Source: Veillonella sp. VA142
Lineage (GTDB): Bacteria > Bacillota > Negativicutes > Veillonellales > Veillonellaceae
DNA: 56,255 nucleotides
Assembly (NCBI RefSeq): GCF_003992135.1
Contig: NZ_RQVN01000010.1
Location: forward strand, 1 to 56,255
Reading direction: 5' to 3'
The translations under genes were made by a program, and so were the position numbers. The notes under the pieces were generated by a model, which made no database searches, had not been told where the DNA came from, and worked only from the letters and a program-made list of their open reading frames with translations. This document shows positions 41,621 through 52,877 of this stretch, piece by piece (within the stretch, counting starts at the first letter, position 1; every line of letters begins with the position of its first letter).

Positions 41621-42997
41621 TTAGTTAATGTATAAAGGGCTGGTGGTGTAATCATAATGGCTGTCTCTATAACGTGGATTATCTACGGTGAGTCTCCATA
41701 TTCGACTTACTAGTTGATCTTGTTCACATAGTATTTTGGTAATCCCTGTTGCTTGCTGGCAGAAAGGGGCCCATTTTTGGACGATGGGAATAGAGGAACG
41801 CTTTTCTTTTAAGTATTGACGTCCACGGTCGTTGAATGCTAGTAGTCGTCCATAGGTAGGCCCTTGTTGGTGGCACTTATGGAACATCTCTTTAGTGCGG
41901 CGGAATAGACTATACGCGGCAATACGATCGAGTCGGGCATATGTGTAGCGTTTTGACTTTAAACTTTTACGAGCTTGCTCCCAAGAGGAAAGGGCACTCG
42001 CAGTAAGCCAAGTATCTTCTAAGCCGTCACTCATATCCTGTAGGACATGCAATTCTTCTTTGGTCGATAGACGACTGGTGAAGTGAATCATATCATAATA
42101 GCACTCTAAATTAGAGTAATAGCCAGCGTACACAATGTCTAGCGCAAGAGGGGCTACCATAGAGGGCAAGTAATGATGCCACTTGCAAGTGTCATCTTTT
42201 AAAGAGGAGGCATCGTCTCCTAATTCACCTAATGAGATAGATGCATTGCCTTCTAATGATGCATAAATAGCACTTCGCAAGGCGGTGCCAGATGGTAAGG
42301 AATCTCCTAAGGTTGGATTGTGATGGGAACTAGTGCGCTTCACGGGAATGATATCTAACTCGATGTGATAGCGATGCAAGGCGCGTATGTATTCAATGCC
42401 TAAGATAGTATTAGGGTCAGTGTCTAATATACGTAAATGGTTTGAGCTTTCTAATGAATTGTTCGCTGATGAGGGCTGTTTTGTTGCTGAGAATATGTTG
42501 CCCTCTGAGTTTTTGCCAAAGGAATTATCAGTATTCAATGAGGTGTTCATTGAATGGTAAAGCTGAATTGCTTTACGAAGAGATGTGCCATAGGAGTACC
42601 CTTGCCCTAAAAGAGTGCGCAACGATTCTTGTGTGCTAGGGTGATCTAGAGTTTTGGCAGCGGATACAAGTTCTTCTACTTGTGTATGGCTAGCCCCAAA
42701 AGAAATGGAGTCACACCCTAGAGCATGTAATAATCTGACACTACCGGATGAAAAATATTCTGCAGAACTAACGGCGAACATAGAAGGTAGCTCAAAGACG
42801 ATATCGGCTCCACCCATGACAGCCCATTGGGCACGGTGAAATTTAGAAAATATGGCAGGTGTCCCCCGTTGCACAAAGTCGCCACTCATCACAACGAGCA
42901 AGGTCGAGTCAGGATATTTATGGCGAAGCTCTTGTAATTGATGGGCATGCCCTTTATGAAAGGGATTATATTCTGCAATAATTCCGATGGTGTTCAT
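41621..42997 (-). CDS. tmcAL: tRNA(Met) cytidine acetate ligase TmcAL
   Basis: TmcAL (YlbM) acetylates the wobble cytidine of elongator tRNA-Met using acetate and ATP. The 458-residue protein has the nucleotidyltransferase motif NPFHKGH (11-17) and GDFVQRGTPA. Residues about 150-188 are a Ser/Asn/Thr-rich, low-complexity insertion between two conserved parts, not usual in the family. Its position near ackA hints at acetate use, but the operons differ. AGGAGG precedes the minus-strand ATG. Confidence 0.9.
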   Translation of the reverse strand: MNTIGIIAEYNPFHKGHAHQLQELRHKYPDSTLLVVMSGDFVQRGTPAIFSKFHRAQWAVMGGADIVFELPSMFAVSSAEYFSSGSVRLLHALGCDSISFGASHTQVEELVSAAKTLDHPSTQESLRTLLGQGYSYGTSLRKAIQLYHSMNTSLNTDNSFGKNSEGNIFSATKQPSSANNSLESSNHLRILDTDPNTILGIEYIRALHRYHIELDIIPVKRTSSHHNPTLGDSLPSGTALRSAIYASLEGNASISLGELGDDASSLKDDTCKWHHYLPSMVAPLALDIVYAGYYSNLECYYDMIHFTSRLSTKEELHVLQDMSDGLEDTWLTASALSSWEQARKSLKSKRYTYARLDRIAAYSLFRRTKEMFHKCHQQGPTYGRLLAFNDRGRQYLKEKRSSIPIVQKWAPFCQQATGITKILCEQDQLVSRIWRLTVDNPRYRDSHYDYTTSPLYIN

Positions 42998-43212
42998 GGT
43001 CTGGTACCTCCTGTTATGTATATTAGTATATCATGAGATAAAACTTTCATAAATGATACCCATGGGGCATATAATTTGTTGAGAAAATAATGATGAATAT
43101 TCTTTGAGTACAGTAAGAAGTGTGAATTGTGCTATACTTAACAGTTATATACAATAGACTTGCTATGCATGGAAGAGCTCATAAAAAGGGGTAGAAAAAA
43201 ACGTGAGTTTAA

Positions 43213-43221
43213 TGTTATAAT
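43213..43221 (+). promoter_or_regulatory. Extended -10 promoter before the lipoprotein-ackA unit
   Basis: TGt-TATAAT lies 36 bp before the lipoprotein ATG. A second extended -10, TGc-TATACT, occurs at 43130-43138 further upstream. Confidence 0.55.
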
Positions 43222-43256
43222 TGGGTGTAGAAATTGTGTCTATTAGAGGTAAGCAT

Positions 43257-43823
43257 ATGAAACAATATATCATAGCCCTTGGTTTAGGGATGGTGTTGTT
43301 CTTAGGTGGTTGTGGTAGTCAACAAGCCATCGATACCTATAGTTTTGGTCAGAAAGTCATCAATGTAGGTCAATCTGAAGTGATTGTGGATTCTCCTTTT
43401 GACTTTGGTCAGTTGGATAGAATTGTGGCTAATGAAAAGGGACAACCTTTGACCATCTATGCAGGACTAGATAAAAATTATGGTGTCTATGTAAGCGCTA
43501 CTCAGGCTTCCACAGGATCACCATTACCAACGCTAGAAGAGGGCGCAAAATTAGGGCAGCAAGCTTTGGTTAAAGAATTAGGCCAAACGGGTGCCAATAT
43601 ACCATGGGACCAAGAGCGAGTGCAGGTGGACGGCGTACAGGCTGTCAAATCTACGATGCTAGCAGGTGCTAATGGACAAAAAATTAGGTTTACTCAGTAT
43701 ACTTTCATTAATAAAGGTGTACTGTGGAATATACGCTATTCATACAGTGATAGTTCTCCACAAGGAGAAGACATCAATCAACGTGTGAATGGGCACATTC
43801 AAGTTACTAAGAAAGAGGGATAA
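43257..43823 (+). CDS. Predicted lipoprotein upstream of ackA
   Basis: The 188-residue product has a lipoprotein signal peptide with lipobox LGGC; the cysteine at residue 19 would be acylated. The mature part is mixed alpha/beta with no recognised family. The ATG at 43257 after AGAGGTAAG is preferred to an upstream in-frame start. The stop is 3 bases before the ackA ATG, so it is translationally linked to acetate kinase. That pairing is unusual and its meaning is unknown. Confidence 0.7.
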   Translation: MKQYIIALGLGMVLFLGGCGSQQAIDTYSFGQKVINVGQSEVIVDSPFDFGQLDRIVANEKGQPLTIYAGLDKNYGVYVSATQASTGSPLPTLEEGAKLGQQALVKELGQTGANIPWDQERVQVDGVQAVKSTMLAGANGQKIRFTQYTFINKGVLWNIRYSYSDSSPQGEDINQRVNGHIQVTKKEG

Positions 43824-43826
43824 GAC

Positions 43827-45041
43827 ATGAACGTTTTAGTTGTAAACTGCGGTAGCTCCTCCTTGAAGTATCAATTAATTGATATGGAGCATGAAGTTGT
43901 ATTGGCGAAAGGTCAATTTGAAAAAATCGGTTCCGATGATGCTATTTTCACTCATCGTCGTCCAGATGCTGACAAATTAGAACGCATCGAACCAGTAGCT
44001 GACCACAAAGTGGCGTTACAAGTCTTATTGGATATTTTAGTTGATCCAGAACACGGTGTAATTGGCTCTATGGATGAAATCGATGCTGTAGGTCACCGTG
44101 TAGTACATGGTGCTGAAAAATTTGCTGACTCTGTATTAATTACGCCAGCAGTGATGGAAGCATTGGAAGAATGCGCAAAAATCGCTCCACTTCACAATCC
44201 TCCAAATATCCAAGGTATCGAAGCATGCCAAAAAATTATGCCAAATGTACCACAAGTTGGTGTATTTGATACAGCATTCCATCAAACAATGCCACCAGAA
44301 GCATTCTTATATGGTCTTCCATACGAAGCATACACTGATTTAGGCGTTCGCCGCTATGGTTTCCATGGTACTTCCCATAAATATGTAGCACAACGTGTAG
44401 CAGAATTGATGGGTAAACACATGTCTGATCTTCGTATCGTATCCTGTCACTTAGGTAATGGTTCTTCCGTTACAGCAATCAAAGGTGGGCGTTCTATCGA
44501 TACATCCATGGGTTTTACTCCATTGTCTGGTTTGATCATGGGTACTCGTTGTGGTGATATCGACCCAGCTATCGTGCCTTACTTGATGGAAAAATGGGAT
44601 ATGACTTACCATGAAATCGATGCTATCATGAATAAAAAATCTGGCGTATTCGGTATTTCTGGTGTATCTAATGACTTCCGTGTAATCGAAGAAGCTGCTG
44701 AAGAAGGCAATAAACGTGCGCAATTAGCATTGGATATGTTCCACTACAAAGTACGTGCTACAATCGGTGCTTACGTAGCTGTTATGGGCGGCGTTGACGC
44801 TATCGTATTCACAGCTGGTATCGGTGAAAATGGTATTGGTAACCGTGACGCAATCTGCAATGGTTTAGAATACTTAGGCACTCGTATTGACCCTGAACGC
44901 AACAATGTTCGTGGTAAAGAAGCTGAAATCAGTGCAGAAGGTTCCAAAGTTAAAATCTTTGCAATCCCTACAAATGAAGAAATCATGATCGCTCGTGATA
45001 CAAAACGTATTACTAGCCCATTAGTGATGAAAAACTGGTAA
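43827..45041 (+). CDS. ackA: Acetate kinase
   Basis: AckA makes ATP from acetyl phosphate, the main substrate-level phosphorylation step of lactate or pyruvate fermentation. The 404-residue chain starts [15 protein letters not shown] and has [22 protein letters not shown] and TAGIGENG, all family motifs. pta is not adjacent. AGAGGGATAAG precedes the ATG, and the terminator follows. Confidence 0.96.
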   Translation: MNVLVVNCGSSSLKYQLIDMEHEVVLAKGQFEKIGSDDAIFTHRRPDADKLERIEPVADHKVALQVLLDILVDPEHGVIGSMDEIDAVGHRVVHGAEKFADSVLITPAVMEALEECAKIAPLHNPPNIQGIEACQKIMPNVPQVGVFDTAFHQTMPPEAFLYGLPYEAYTDLGVRRYGFHGTSHKYVAQRVAELMGKHMSDLRIVSCHLGNGSSVTAIKGGRSIDTSMGFTPLSGLIMGTRCGDIDPAIVPYLMEKWDMTYHEIDAIMNKKSGVFGISGVSNDFRVIEEAAEEGNKRAQLALDMFHYKVRATIGAYVAVMGGVDAIVFTAGIGENGIGNRDAICNGLEYLGTRIDPERNNVRGKEAEISAEGSKVKIFAIPTNEEIMIARDTKRITSPLVMKNW

Positions 45042-45059
45042 TCTCTGATTATCTGTGAA

Positions 45060-45090
45060 AGGGTCTCCTCTATGAGGAGACTCTTTTGTT
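45060..45090 (+). terminator. Terminator after ackA
   Basis: GGGTCTCCTC pairs with GAGGAGACTC (one G-T pair) over a TAT loop, then TTTTG. Confidence 0.9.
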
Positions 45091-45091
45091 G

Positions 45092-45121
45092 TTGACAAAT
45101 GCTTTCATCCATTGCTATCCT
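45092..45121 (+). promoter_or_regulatory. Promoter of the membrane protein after ackA
   Basis: TTGACA (45092-45097), 18 bp, TATCCT (45116-45121) with a TG dinucleotide one base upstream. Confidence 0.65.
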
Positions 45122-45159
45122 AGCAATAGGAATGATGATAGTTAGGAAAGGGTGAAAGT

Positions 45160-45786
45160 ATGTCGATACAGTATCAAGAACAATCGAAGCATTCCAAAGC
45201 GGGAATTGCCTTAGTTAGTGTATTTATTGCAATAGTGTTCGTAGCGTTAGTATATAGTGTATGGCGTTACGTGGAGTTAGGTAGTGTAGCGTTAGCAGAA
45301 ATATTGATCGAAGGAATTATTTTGTTTGTTCTTGTATCGCAGGCAGTAGGGACCTATACATTTAGATTGACTGAATCGGATTTTATTATTGATGAGGTAG
45401 GCTTGTTAGGAAAGAAACGAATGGTCATTCCCTATGCAATGATGAATGGAGTGTATCGCTTCAAGCAGTCTATTATGCCTCCGGTAAAGTTTCGTTACAA
45501 ATATCGCAAGCTGTCCTCCACTGATGACCGACCAGTATGGGCCTTAGCCTACTCAGTGGTGGAAGGTAAGAAATTAAAGCATGGACGTGTATTATTGAAA
45601 GCAGAACAAGAGTTCTTTGATACTATAGCACAACATATACCGAATTTGGTGCAGGTGAAAGAAGACCAAGTCGTCTTTCATGCATATCTAAGAGAAGATG
45701 CTTTCAAACATGGTGAAGATTTTGAGACCTATGCAGCCAATGTATATGGGCAAGGTCAAGCAGGTGCGGAGGGTGTGAAAGAATAA
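45160..45786 (+). CDS. Two-TM membrane protein with PH-like domain
   Basis: No family is certain. The 208-residue protein has two membrane segments (about 14-37 and 43-62) followed by a beta-rich part (TYTFRLTESDFIIDE... RMVIPYAMMNGVYRF) like the bacterial PH domains of YdbS/YdbT-type proteins. The C-terminus is polar. GGAAAGGGTG precedes the ATG. It has its own promoter; nothing in the neighbourhood suggests a pathway. Confidence 0.65.
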   Translation: MSIQYQEQSKHSKAGIALVSVFIAIVFVALVYSVWRYVELGSVALAEILIEGIILFVLVSQAVGTYTFRLTESDFIIDEVGLLGKKRMVIPYAMMNGVYRFKQSIMPPVKFRYKYRKLSSTDDRPVWALAYSVVEGKKLKHGRVLLKAEQEFFDTIAQHIPNLVQVKEDQVVFHAYLREDAFKHGEDFETYAANVYGQGQAGAEGVKE

Positions 45787-45973
45787 GCTTTTCTTAGTAT
45801 AGGTTAGGAAGGGAGTTTACCCTAATCTGGTTGTTATCATTAGACCTCGACTGAGGCGGAATCTGTGAGAGAACTCGGATACAATTTGAAGGAAATAAAA
45901 GGAGTTTTCTAATCTATAGAGAATATAGTATAAAGAAAGATATATGAGTGCCCACGATGGGTACATAGTGATG

Positions 45974-45997
45974 CGTCACACTCTTCAGAGTGTGGCG
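45974..45997 (+). promoter_or_regulatory. Strong hairpin in the radC leader region
   Basis: CGTCACACTCT (45974-45984) pairs with AGAGTGTGGCG (45987-45997) with one G-T pair. The following bases are TATTGTCGTTTAT, a weak T tract. It may be a partial terminator for upstream transcription. Confidence 0.5.
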
Positions 45998-46047
45998 TAT
46001 TGTCGTTTATAGGACTAGAGGGTGTACTTTCAAATGTTGGAGGAATT

Positions 46048-46722
46048 ATGTTGGACTTACAATCATATCAAATGCCGCGAGAAAAATTTATTGCTTTAGG
46101 AGCTGAAGCGCTAGAGTTAGAAGAATTGCTAGCTATTTTATTGCGTACAGGATGTAAAGGGTCTACCGTCTTAGAAGTCGCTCATGAAGTGGTAACACGG
46201 ATGGAAGGATTAGTAGGAGGTTTGAACAATGTTACTGTAGATGCTTTGCGAGAAATTGACGGTATTGGACAAGATAAGGCGGTGACCATTTGTGCAGCAA
46301 TCGAACTGGGTAGGCGTCTAGGACAGATGAAAGTGAAAAGAGATTGGGAAGATTTTAGCACTCCAGAGGCGGCGGCTAACTACATGATGGAGCGTCTTCG
46401 TCATAAAACAGAAGAACACTTTTATGTCTTATTACTGACAGTGAAAAATAAATTGATTAAGCCTGTTCTGATTTCTAAAGGGGGATTGACTAGTAGTACG
46501 GCAGAGCAACGAGCCGTATTCCGCCAAGCTATAGATGCCAATGCAGCTGCTATTATTTTGATGCATAACCATCCTTCAGGAGATCCTACAGAGAGCAGTG
46601 ATGATGTACGGGTGACGAAAATTTTTGCCAGAGCTGGGGAAGTGATGGGGATCCCTGTATTGGATCATATTATTATTGGTGATGGCATCTATGTAAGCTT
46701 ATTAGAAAAAGGGATACTATAG
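46048..46722 (+). CDS. radC: RadC family protein (JAB/MPN domain)
   Basis: The 224-residue protein has an N-terminal helix-hairpin-helix part (residues about 50-75; LREIDGIGQDKAVTI) and a C-terminal JAB metallo-isopeptidase domain with MHNHPSGDPTESSDD. RadC function is not settled; a role in DNA repair is disputed. The ATG at 46048 follows TTGGAGGAATT; an upstream TTG-start extension is rejected. ruvC follows after 69 bases with its own extended -10. Confidence 0.92.
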   Translation: MLDLQSYQMPREKFIALGAEALELEELLAILLRTGCKGSTVLEVAHEVVTRMEGLVGGLNNVTVDALREIDGIGQDKAVTICAAIELGRRLGQMKVKRDWEDFSTPEAAANYMMERLRHKTEEHFYVLLLTVKNKLIKPVLISKGGLTSSTAEQRAVFRQAIDANAAAIILMHNHPSGDPTESSDDVRVTKIFARAGEVMGIPVLDHIIIGDGIYVSLLEKGIL

Positions 46723-46742
46723 GTGCAGATGTTCTGTAAATT

Positions 46743-46751
46743 TGCTATAAT
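46743..46751 (+). promoter_or_regulatory. Internal extended -10 promoter before ruvC
   Basis: TGc-TATAAT lies 40 bp before the ruvC start, so the ruvCAB unit can be transcribed apart from radC. Confidence 0.55.
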
Positions 46752-46791
46752 TAAATGATTAGAATAATGAAAAGAAATCAGAGGTTATAGC

Positions 46792-47292
46792 GTGCGAATT
46801 ATTGGAATAGATCCAGGCTATGCGATTTGTGGATATGGTATCATCGATGTTATAGGGAGTTCTCTAAAACCAGTTACCTACGGAGTGATAACCACAGAGG
46901 CGAAAACGCCGGAAGCAAGCCGGTTAGAAATTATATTTAATGAACTAAGTGATATTTTAGAGGAATTTCATCCTCAAAAGTTTGGTATAGAAAAATTGTA
47001 CTTTGCCCGCAATGTAACGACGGGTATCGGCGTAGCGCAAGCGAGAGGCGTTACACTACTAGCGGCGAGTCAACAAGACTTACCAATTTATGAATACACA
47101 CCATTACAGGTAAAACAATCTGTGGTGGGCTATGGGAAAGCCACAAAAGAGCAGGTCACGTATATGACGATGAACCTATTGGGGATTCGTGAAAAAATTA
47201 AGCCTGATGATGCGGCTGATGCCTTGGCGATTGCTATCTGTACAGCCCATAGTTCTCATACCGATACATTAAAGCAAATTTTACAATTGTGA
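46792..47292 (+). CDS. ruvC: Holliday junction resolvase RuvC
   Basis: RuvC cuts Holliday junctions. The 166-residue RNase-H-fold protein starts IIGIDPGYA with catalytic Asp7; FGIEKLYFARN supplies Glu67-type residues and KPDDAADALAIA the C-terminal aspartates. A GTG start at 46792 is used, with AGAGGTTATAG upstream. The ruvC-ruvA-ruvB order follows. Confidence 0.95.
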   Translation: MRIIGIDPGYAICGYGIIDVIGSSLKPVTYGVITTEAKTPEASRLEIIFNELSDILEEFHPQKFGIEKLYFARNVTTGIGVAQARGVTLLAASQQDLPIYEYTPLQVKQSVVGYGKATKEQVTYMTMNLLGIREKIKPDDAADALAIAICTAHSSHTDTLKQILQL

Positions 47293-47299
47293 GGAATTT

Positions 47300-47911
47300 A
47301 TGATTGCATATATAAAAGGGATTGTTACCCATCGATTACTAGATGCGGTGTACGTCAATGTTCATGACGTGGGGTATCGTGTATACGTACCTAGTTCAGT
47401 GCAAAGTCAGTTGCAAGTAGGTGAAGAAACTTGTTTATTCACGTATACCAATGTTCGCGAAGATGCCATTCAGCTATATGGCTTTTTGACCATGGAAGAT
47501 TATGAATTGTTTTTACTGCTCATCTCCGTATCCGGAGTAGGACCTAAATTGGGACTCGGTATTTTATCGGCTATTAGCCCGGAGCATTTTGTAGGACTCA
47601 TCATTAGTGGTGATACCAAAGGTCTTCAGAAATTGCCTGGTATTGGCAAAAAGTCAGCAGAGCGATTGGTACTAGAGTTAAAAGATAAAATTGAAGGCCT
47701 CGGTATTGCAGGAACTTTCACACCAACGGGAAGAATTTCACCGGTAGAGCAAGTGCCTGTAGGTGCTACCGAAGAAGTGCTAGAAGCACTTATGGCATTA
47801 GGGTACAGCGCACACGAAGTGCAACCAGTGATTCAAGAAGTTTACGATGGCTCACAAGAAGTACCAGTCTTATTAAAACAAGTGTTAGCGGCATTGGGTA
47901 AAGGACGATAA
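47300..47911 (+). CDS. ruvA: Holliday junction helicase subunit RuvA
   Basis: RuvA (203 residues) binds the junction as tetramers and loads RuvB. It has the OB-fold N-domain, two helix-hairpin-helix motifs ([26 protein letters not shown]) and a C-terminal RuvB-contact domain after a flexible link. GAGGAATTT precedes the ATG. It overlaps functionally with ruvB, 3 bases downstream. Confidence 0.96.
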   Translation: MIAYIKGIVTHRLLDAVYVNVHDVGYRVYVPSSVQSQLQVGEETCLFTYTNVREDAIQLYGFLTMEDYELFLLLISVSGVGPKLGLGILSAISPEHFVGLIISGDTKGLQKLPGIGKKSAERLVLELKDKIEGLGIAGTFTPTGRISPVEQVPVGATEEVLEALMALGYSAHEVQPVIQEVYDGSQEVPVLLKQVLAALGKGR

Positions 47912-47913
47912 GA

Positions 47914-48921
47914 ATGGAACAAGAAAATCGAATTGTAACCATGCAAGAACGGGAAGAAGACAATTGGCAATTTAGTCTTCGTCCTCGCTATTTAAAAGAA
48001 TATATTGGACAGACCCAAGCGAAGGAAAACCTTCATATTTTCATTGAAGCTGCCAAGCTACGAGGAGATACATTAGACCATGTGTTATTATATGGACCTC
48101 CTGGACTTGGTAAAACTACCTTAGCAGGGATTGTAGCCAATGAATTAGGTGTGAACTTCCGGGTTACATCCGGACCCGCCATAGAACGAGCTGGCGATTT
48201 AGCAGCTTTATTGAGTAATTTGCAACCGGGAGATGTACTGTTTATTGATGAAATTCATCGATTATCTCGGTCTGTAGAAGAAGTGCTATATTCTGCTATG
48301 GAAGATTATGCTTTAGATATCATTATTGGTAAAGGGCCTAGTGCTAGATCTGTGCGCATTGAATTGCCTAAATTCACGCTGATTGGGGCTACTACACGAG
48401 CGGGTTCTTTGGCAGCACCTCTGCGTGATCGCTTTGGTGTGATTAGCCGTTTGGAATATTATAAGCAAAATGAGTTAGAATTTATTGTGAGCCGTTCTGC
48501 TGATATTTTAGATATTCGCATGGACCCAGAAGGAGCCAGTGAAATTGCACGACGTTCTAGGGGAACCCCTCGTATTGCCAATCGCTTATTGAAACGTGTC
48601 CGTGATGTGGCACAAGTATTGGGCGATGGTATGATTACAAAAGACATTGCAGACCAGGCATTACAACGGTTAGATATTGATAAGTTAGGGTTAGACCGTA
48701 TAGACCGACGCATTTTAAGCGCTATCATTGAAAAATTTGATGGTGGCCCTGTAGGTGTGGATACGATTGCAGCTTCTGTAAGTGAAGAACGTGAAAGTGT
48801 TGAAGATGTGTATGAGCCATATTTGATGCAACTTGGTTTATTGGCACGAACAAATCGGGGACGTATCGTTACGCCGGCTGCTTATGACCACTTGGGAATC
48901 CCCAGAAAGGTGGACGCATGA
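47914..48921 (+). CDS. ruvB: Holliday junction helicase subunit RuvB
   Basis: RuvB (335 residues) is the AAA+ motor of branch migration. [11 protein letters not shown] (Walker A), LFIDEIHRL (Walker B) and GATTRAG (sensor 1) are present, followed by the winged-helix C-domain. Its stop overlaps the next ATG (ATGA), so the SpoIID-domain gene is translationally coupled. Confidence 0.97.
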   Translation: MEQENRIVTMQEREEDNWQFSLRPRYLKEYIGQTQAKENLHIFIEAAKLRGDTLDHVLLYGPPGLGKTTLAGIVANELGVNFRVTSGPAIERAGDLAALLSNLQPGDVLFIDEIHRLSRSVEEVLYSAMEDYALDIIIGKGPSARSVRIELPKFTLIGATTRAGSLAAPLRDRFGVISRLEYYKQNELEFIVSRSADILDIRMDPEGASEIARRSRGTPRIANRLLKRVRDVAQVLGDGMITKDIADQALQRLDIDKLGLDRIDRRILSAIIEKFDGGPVGVDTIAASVSEERESVEDVYEPYLMQLGLLARTNRGRIVTPAAYDHLGIPRKVDA

Positions 48922-50381
48922 AAAAGATAGGATATCGCCATGTGGCGATAGCGGTTATGACAGCTTTACTAGGGAGTACACCACTTGTAGGAATGGCAGT
49001 ATCACAAAAGGAAGCGCCGAAACGTACAATAGTGAAAGCTACCTTTGTAAAGCCGAACGCAAAAAAAGTTCCATCAGCATCTAAGCGAGTGATTCAGAAG
49101 CCTACAGTAAAAGCATTGAATGTTGAAAAACAGGCCGTGTCGGAATCCGATAAGAAAGATAAAAAAGATGCTACAAAAGTAGAGTCTAATTCGGTACGAG
49201 AATCAGGTTCTAGCGGAGAACCAGTGATACGAGTATTGCTAGGGCATCGATCACAATCTTTTACCATTAGTAGCGCTATGCCTATGGTTGTTTTAGATAG
49301 CCGTGGACATCAAGTGCAAACTATCAGAGAAAATCAGAGTATGACCATATCCATTGGAGGTGGATCAGTACAGATAAATGGACATAGTATTGATACGTCT
49401 ATTACCGTCCAAAATGCACAAGGCAGATATGGATCTGAATTACAAACGTTAGGTAAAATCTATCGAGGAGCCATCGCTGTGCATGGTAACGCATCAGGAA
49501 CGATGAGTGTACTTAATGTACTGGGATTAGAACAATATGTACAAGGGGTAGTTCCAGAAGAAGTCGTGCCTAGCTGGCCTACTCCAGCACTAGAAGCACA
49601 AGCCATAGCGGCTAGGACATATGCTTTATATTCTATGAAGAGCAAACAAAATAGCATCTATGATATTGGAACTACCACAGCTGACCAAGTATATGGTGGT
49701 AAAAGTAGTGAATTTGCTAGTACGAATGCAGCGGTAAAGCGTACCCATGGCATAGTGATTACCTACCAGGGGCAACCTATTAATGCCCTCTTTCACTCTG
49801 ATGGTGGCGGCTATACAGAAGATAGTGTAAACCTGTGGGGAAATGATTTGCCATATCTAAAAGGAGTGGTAGATTATTCTAATCATGAAGGGACTACAGT
49901 GTGGAATGTCATCACTAGCCGTCAAAGTATAGAACAGAAATTAGCTGGAGCTAGTAAATCTGTAGGATACTTACAAAAAATTGAATTATCTCCCTTGGCA
50001 GAGCGACCTATGAAAGTACAAGATCGCGGCGTATCAGGCCGTGTAAAAGCGATGAAATTTGTTGGTGAAAAAGGTTCTATATCGCTCACAGGAGAACAAG
50101 TGCAAGGATTATTTGGGTTGAAATCCACTTTGTTTGATTTTTATATAGGACAAACACCGCCAAGTCGGATACAGGGGCCTTCTGTAAAAGCGAACCATAT
50201 TTTTAGTAAAGCTAATCAGACTGTGACTATTCATGGATATGGTTGGGGACATGGATTAGGACTTTCACAGTGGGGAGCGGCGGAAATGGCGAGTCGAAAA
50301 GAGGCGAGCCAGCCTGATTATTATACAGTGATTTTACAACATTATTACCAAGGTACGGCACTTTCGAAACTGTACAAATAA
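48918..50381 (+). CDS. SpoIID/LytB domain secreted protein
   Basis: The 487-residue protein has a signal peptide (about 1-28), a Lys/Ser/Val-rich linker (about 29-100), a beta-rich region, and then a SpoIID domain containing [16 protein letters not shown] (Glu214/Glu215 region) and [13 protein letters not shown]. SpoIID-type enzymes are lytic transglycosylases acting on denuded glycan during engulfment; LytB-type relatives enhance amidases. No sporulation gene is nearby, so a role in general wall remodelling is likely. It lies between ruvB and queA, as in several Clostridia and Negativicutes. Confidence 0.85.
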   Translation: MKKIGYRHVAIAVMTALLGSTPLVGMAVSQKEAPKRTIVKATFVKPNAKKVPSASKRVIQKPTVKALNVEKQAVSESDKKDKKDATKVESNSVRESGSSGEPVIRVLLGHRSQSFTISSAMPMVVLDSRGHQVQTIRENQSMTISIGGGSVQINGHSIDTSITVQNAQGRYGSELQTLGKIYRGAIAVHGNASGTMSVLNVLGLEQYVQGVVPEEVVPSWPTPALEAQAIAARTYALYSMKSKQNSIYDIGTTTADQVYGGKSSEFASTNAAVKRTHGIVITYQGQPINALFHSDGGGYTEDSVNLWGNDLPYLKGVVDYSNHEGTTVWNVITSRQSIEQKLAGASKSVGYLQKIELSPLAERPMKVQDRGVSGRVKAMKFVGEKGSISLTGEQVQGLFGLKSTLFDFYIGQTPPSRIQGPSVKANHIFSKANQTVTIHGYGWGHGLGLSQWGAAEMASRKEASQPDYYTVILQHYYQGTALSKLYK

Positions 50382-50394
50382 TAAGAGGACGAAT

Positions 50395-51420
50395 ATGAAA
50401 GTATCTGATTTTAATTATAACTTGCCGGAAGAGTTAATAGCGCAGCACCCGGTAGAACCACGAGACACTTCGCGATTGATGACCTTGGATAAGGTGAGAG
50501 GAGAAATATGTCATAAAGAATCCTTTCACTCTATACTAGAAGAGTTGCAGGCAGGGGATGTGTTAATCTTTAATAATACAAAGGTCATCCCGGCTCGTTT
50601 GTATGGAGAACGAAAAGGAACAGGTGGCAAGGTAGAAGTGCTGCTGTTAACGCCTAAAGGAGAACACCTCTGGGAATGCCTTGTGAAACCTGGCAAGAAA
50701 TGCTTGAAAGGACAAGAACTAGTATTTGGACCTAATTTAGAGGCACAAGTCATGGACCATACAGATTTTGGTGGCCGATTAATTCAATTTAAGCCAAATG
50801 GCAATTTTGATGAAATCATCAATGACATTGGTGAAATGCCCTTACCTCCGTATATTCATGAAAAACTAGAAGACAAAGATAGATACCAAACAGTATATGC
50901 CAAAGAAAAAGGATCGGCGGCAGCACCTACTGCGGGCTTACATTTTACACCGGAATTATTGGATGAAATTCAGCGTGAAGGGGTACAAATTGGATTTGTT
51001 ACATTGCATGTAGGGCTAGGTACATTCCGGCCTGTGTCAGCAGAATCTATTGAAGACCATGATATGCATAAAGAGTTTTATCATGTGCCAGAAGAAACTG
51101 CAGAACTGGTGAATCGTGCTAAGGCAGAAGGTCGAAGAGTGATTGCTGTAGGAACCACATCGGTGCGTACATTAGAATCCGCAGCGATTGAGATAGGTCA
51201 TATAAGGAGTGGATCCGATTGGACTCAAATCTTTATTTACCCTGGATATACGTATAAGATGGTAGATGCATTGATCACTAACTTTCATTTGCCACAATCT
51301 ACTTTACTTATGCTTATTAGTGCCTTAGCTGGTAGAGAGCATTGTTTAGCGGCCTATGAAGAAGCAGTCCGTGAAAAGTATAGGTTTTTCAGCTTTGGTG
51401 ACGCAATGTTCATTCGATAA
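50395..51420 (+). CDS. queA: tRNA preQ1(34) S-adenosylmethionine ribosyltransferase-isomerase QueA
   Basis: QueA transfers ribose from SAM to preQ1 in tRNA to form epoxyqueuosine. The 341-residue protein shows [14 protein letters not shown] at the start, [10 protein letters not shown], and [14 protein letters not shown], all family marks. It acts after Tgt, encoded next. AAGAGGACGAAT precedes the ATG. Confidence 0.96.
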   Translation: MKVSDFNYNLPEELIAQHPVEPRDTSRLMTLDKVRGEICHKESFHSILEELQAGDVLIFNNTKVIPARLYGERKGTGGKVEVLLLTPKGEHLWECLVKPGKKCLKGQELVFGPNLEAQVMDHTDFGGRLIQFKPNGNFDEIINDIGEMPLPPYIHEKLEDKDRYQTVYAKEKGSAAAPTAGLHFTPELLDEIQREGVQIGFVTLHVGLGTFRPVSAESIEDHDMHKEFYHVPEETAELVNRAKAEGRRVIAVGTTSVRTLESAAIEIGHIRSGSDWTQIFIYPGYTYKMVDALITNFHLPQSTLLMLISALAGREHCLAAYEEAVREKYRFFSFGDAMFIR

Positions 51421-51431
51421 AATGAAAATTG

Positions 51432-51440
51432 TGTTATAAT
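51432..51440 (+). promoter_or_regulatory. Internal extended -10 promoter before tgt
   Basis: TGt-TATAAT lies in the 45-base queA-tgt gap, about 25 bp before the tgt start, so tgt and downstream genes may be expressed separately. Confidence 0.55.
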
Positions 51441-51453
51441 ACAAAAGTAATAA

Positions 51454-52575
<1,122 letters not shown>

Positions 52576-52583
52576 GAGGATGT

Positions 52584-52877
52584 ATGGATTTCTTAGAATT
52601 TTTCCAAGGACAAACGGGACAAGCAATTTTACCACTATTAATTATGGTCGTGATTTTTTACTTCTTGCTATATCGTCCACAAAAGAAACAACAAAAACAA
52701 CGTCAAGTGTTATTGAACAGCTTGAAAAAAGGTCAAAAAGTATTGACTGTTGGTGGTATTTATGGTGAAATTATTTCTTTAACAGAAGATACAGCAGTGT
52801 TACAAGTATCTGAAAAAGTGGAAATGAAATTTGCTCGTACGGCGATTGCTCAAGTTCTTGGAAAGGAACAAAAGTAA
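52584..52877 (+). CDS. yajC: Preprotein translocase subunit YajC
   Basis: YajC (97 residues) is a one-pass membrane partner of SecDF. The single segment is ILPLLIMVVIFYFLLYRP (about 14-31), followed by KKQQKQ and a basic beta-rich tail (GGIYGEIISLTEDTAVLQV). AGGAGGATGT precedes the ATG. Its stop overlaps the next start by one base. Confidence 0.93.
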   Translation: MDFLEFFQGQTGQAILPLLIMVVIFYFLLYRPQKKQQKQRQVLLNSLKKGQKVLTVGGIYGEIISLTEDTAVLQVSEKVEMKFARTAIAQVLGKEQK

